Below the pieces are notes generated by a model. That model was given only the letters and a program-made list of their open reading frames with translations, made no database searches and was not told the DNA's origin. From assembly GCA_038106885.1 (NCBI GenBank), contig JAYNFX010000002.1, positions 1-64,000 on the forward strand: 64,000 nucleotides of DNA, given 5' to 3'. The DNA is from UBA3537 sp038106885 (GTDB taxonomy: Bacteria > Bacteroidota > Bacteroidia > Flavobacteriales > Flavobacteriaceae). Positions 63,711 to 64,000 of the stretch are shown here, one piece after another (within the stretch, counting starts at the first letter, position 1; each line of letters opens with the position of its first letter). The translations under genes and the position numbers were made by a program.

Positions 63711-64000
63711 TTATAGAAATTCTTTAGGAAAACAGATATAGTGTCTAGTTATTTTTTTTGATAAAGCTTGAATATTAATAATATTATTGGATTGATTAAT
63801 GGTTGATATACTTCCGTTTTTATTTAGTATTTCAATTGGGTTGTTAAGTTCTTCGTATCCAATATTGCTAACCTTGCCATAAAACACAAAATATTCCATT
63901 AAACTAATATCAACTTTAGAAAATTTATTCCAATCTTTTCTAATCCGTTTTAATTGTGATTCTATCTCAGACTCATTAATGAACTTAATTTTTAAAAGCT
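63711..64000 (-). CDS. C-terminal part of a gene running off the window (possible HD-domain protein)
   Basis: The minus-strand frame is open from the window edge to the stop at 63711 (96 residues), so the ATG at 63899 is internal. The tail INIQALSKKITRHYICFPKEF and the gene order (this gene is just upstream of lpxD) fit the HD-domain phosphohydrolase that precedes lpxD in flavobacteria, but the HD motif itself is outside the window. The name rests on position and recollection of relatives. Confidence 0.55.
   Translation of the reverse strand, partial: LLKIKFINESEIESQLKRIRKDWNKFSKVDISLMEYFVFYGKVSNIGYEELNNPIEILNKNGSISTINQSNNIINIQALSKKITRHYICFPKEFL

Overview
The window is a piece of a low-GC (about 30 percent by eye), tightly packed chromosome from a Bacteroidota bacterium, most likely a streamlined flavobacterium of marine type. 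The reasons are: Bacteroidota promoter boxes (TAnnTTTG) in front of many genes, starts without an obvious AGGAGG ribosome site, family-restricted proteins (DUF4294, DUF3822, CIA30, a PNGase F homologue), the fused LpxC/FabZ, and the gene order lpxD-lpxC/fabZ-lpxA-efp-lpxD2-sucD. The marine label and the exact clade are inference. It is scaffolded: two runs of exactly 100 N (1233-1332, 26334-26433) are assembly gaps. No stretch without a gene exceeds 300 bases; the longest is 20214-20448.

Layout. 1-1.5 kb: a surface lipoprotein with a peptide:N-glycosidase F domain, cut by the first gap, facing a truncated secreted protein. 1.6-8.8 kb: D-lactate dehydrogenase, pdxH, miaE, dnaX (with a candidate programmed frameshift), RNase P RNA, rsmD and two Bacteroidota-specific proteins. 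8.9-13.5 kb: a RecD-like helicase, kdsB, a KdnB-type dehydrogenase, an acyltransferase and yebC. 13.6-21.7 kb: an RmlD-like reductase, gcvT, thrABC and fahA. 21.8-28.1 kb: glyA, a three-gene envelope/thioesterase operon, SRP RNA (half duplicated at the second gap), an SDR and a transaldolase-like aldolase. 28.2-35.1 kb: an asymmetric ABC-F ATPase, dnaN, a SAM hydroxide adenosyltransferase, phoH, purC and a DUF1624 membrane protein. 35.1-44.6 kb: acs, a peptidase, Nudix and M42 enzymes, two methyltransferases, a helicase and CIA30. 44.7-51.5 kb: ilvDBNCA. 51.6-57.1 kb: membrane and mechanosensitive proteins, a TruA-type enzyme, prohibitin and a VWA protein. 57.2-64 kb: fabG, sucD and the lipid A/efp cluster, ending in the C-terminus of a further gene.

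Together: thrABC feeds threonine to ilvA, whose 2-oxobutanoate enters ilvBNCD to give isoleucine, and the same enzymes make the valine precursor. glyA and gcvT handle glycine and one-carbon units. dld and acs bring lactate and acetate into central metabolism near sucD. lpxA/C/D, kdsB and the KdnB homologue build the inner part of LPS.

I found no CRISPR array, phage, insertion sequence, tRNA or rRNA. The best leads are the dnaX frameshift site, the one-active-site ABC-F protein, the absence of spacing at all convergent gene ends (including rnpB/rsmD), several apparently leaderless genes, the PNGase F lipoprotein, and KdnB without a visible KdnA.
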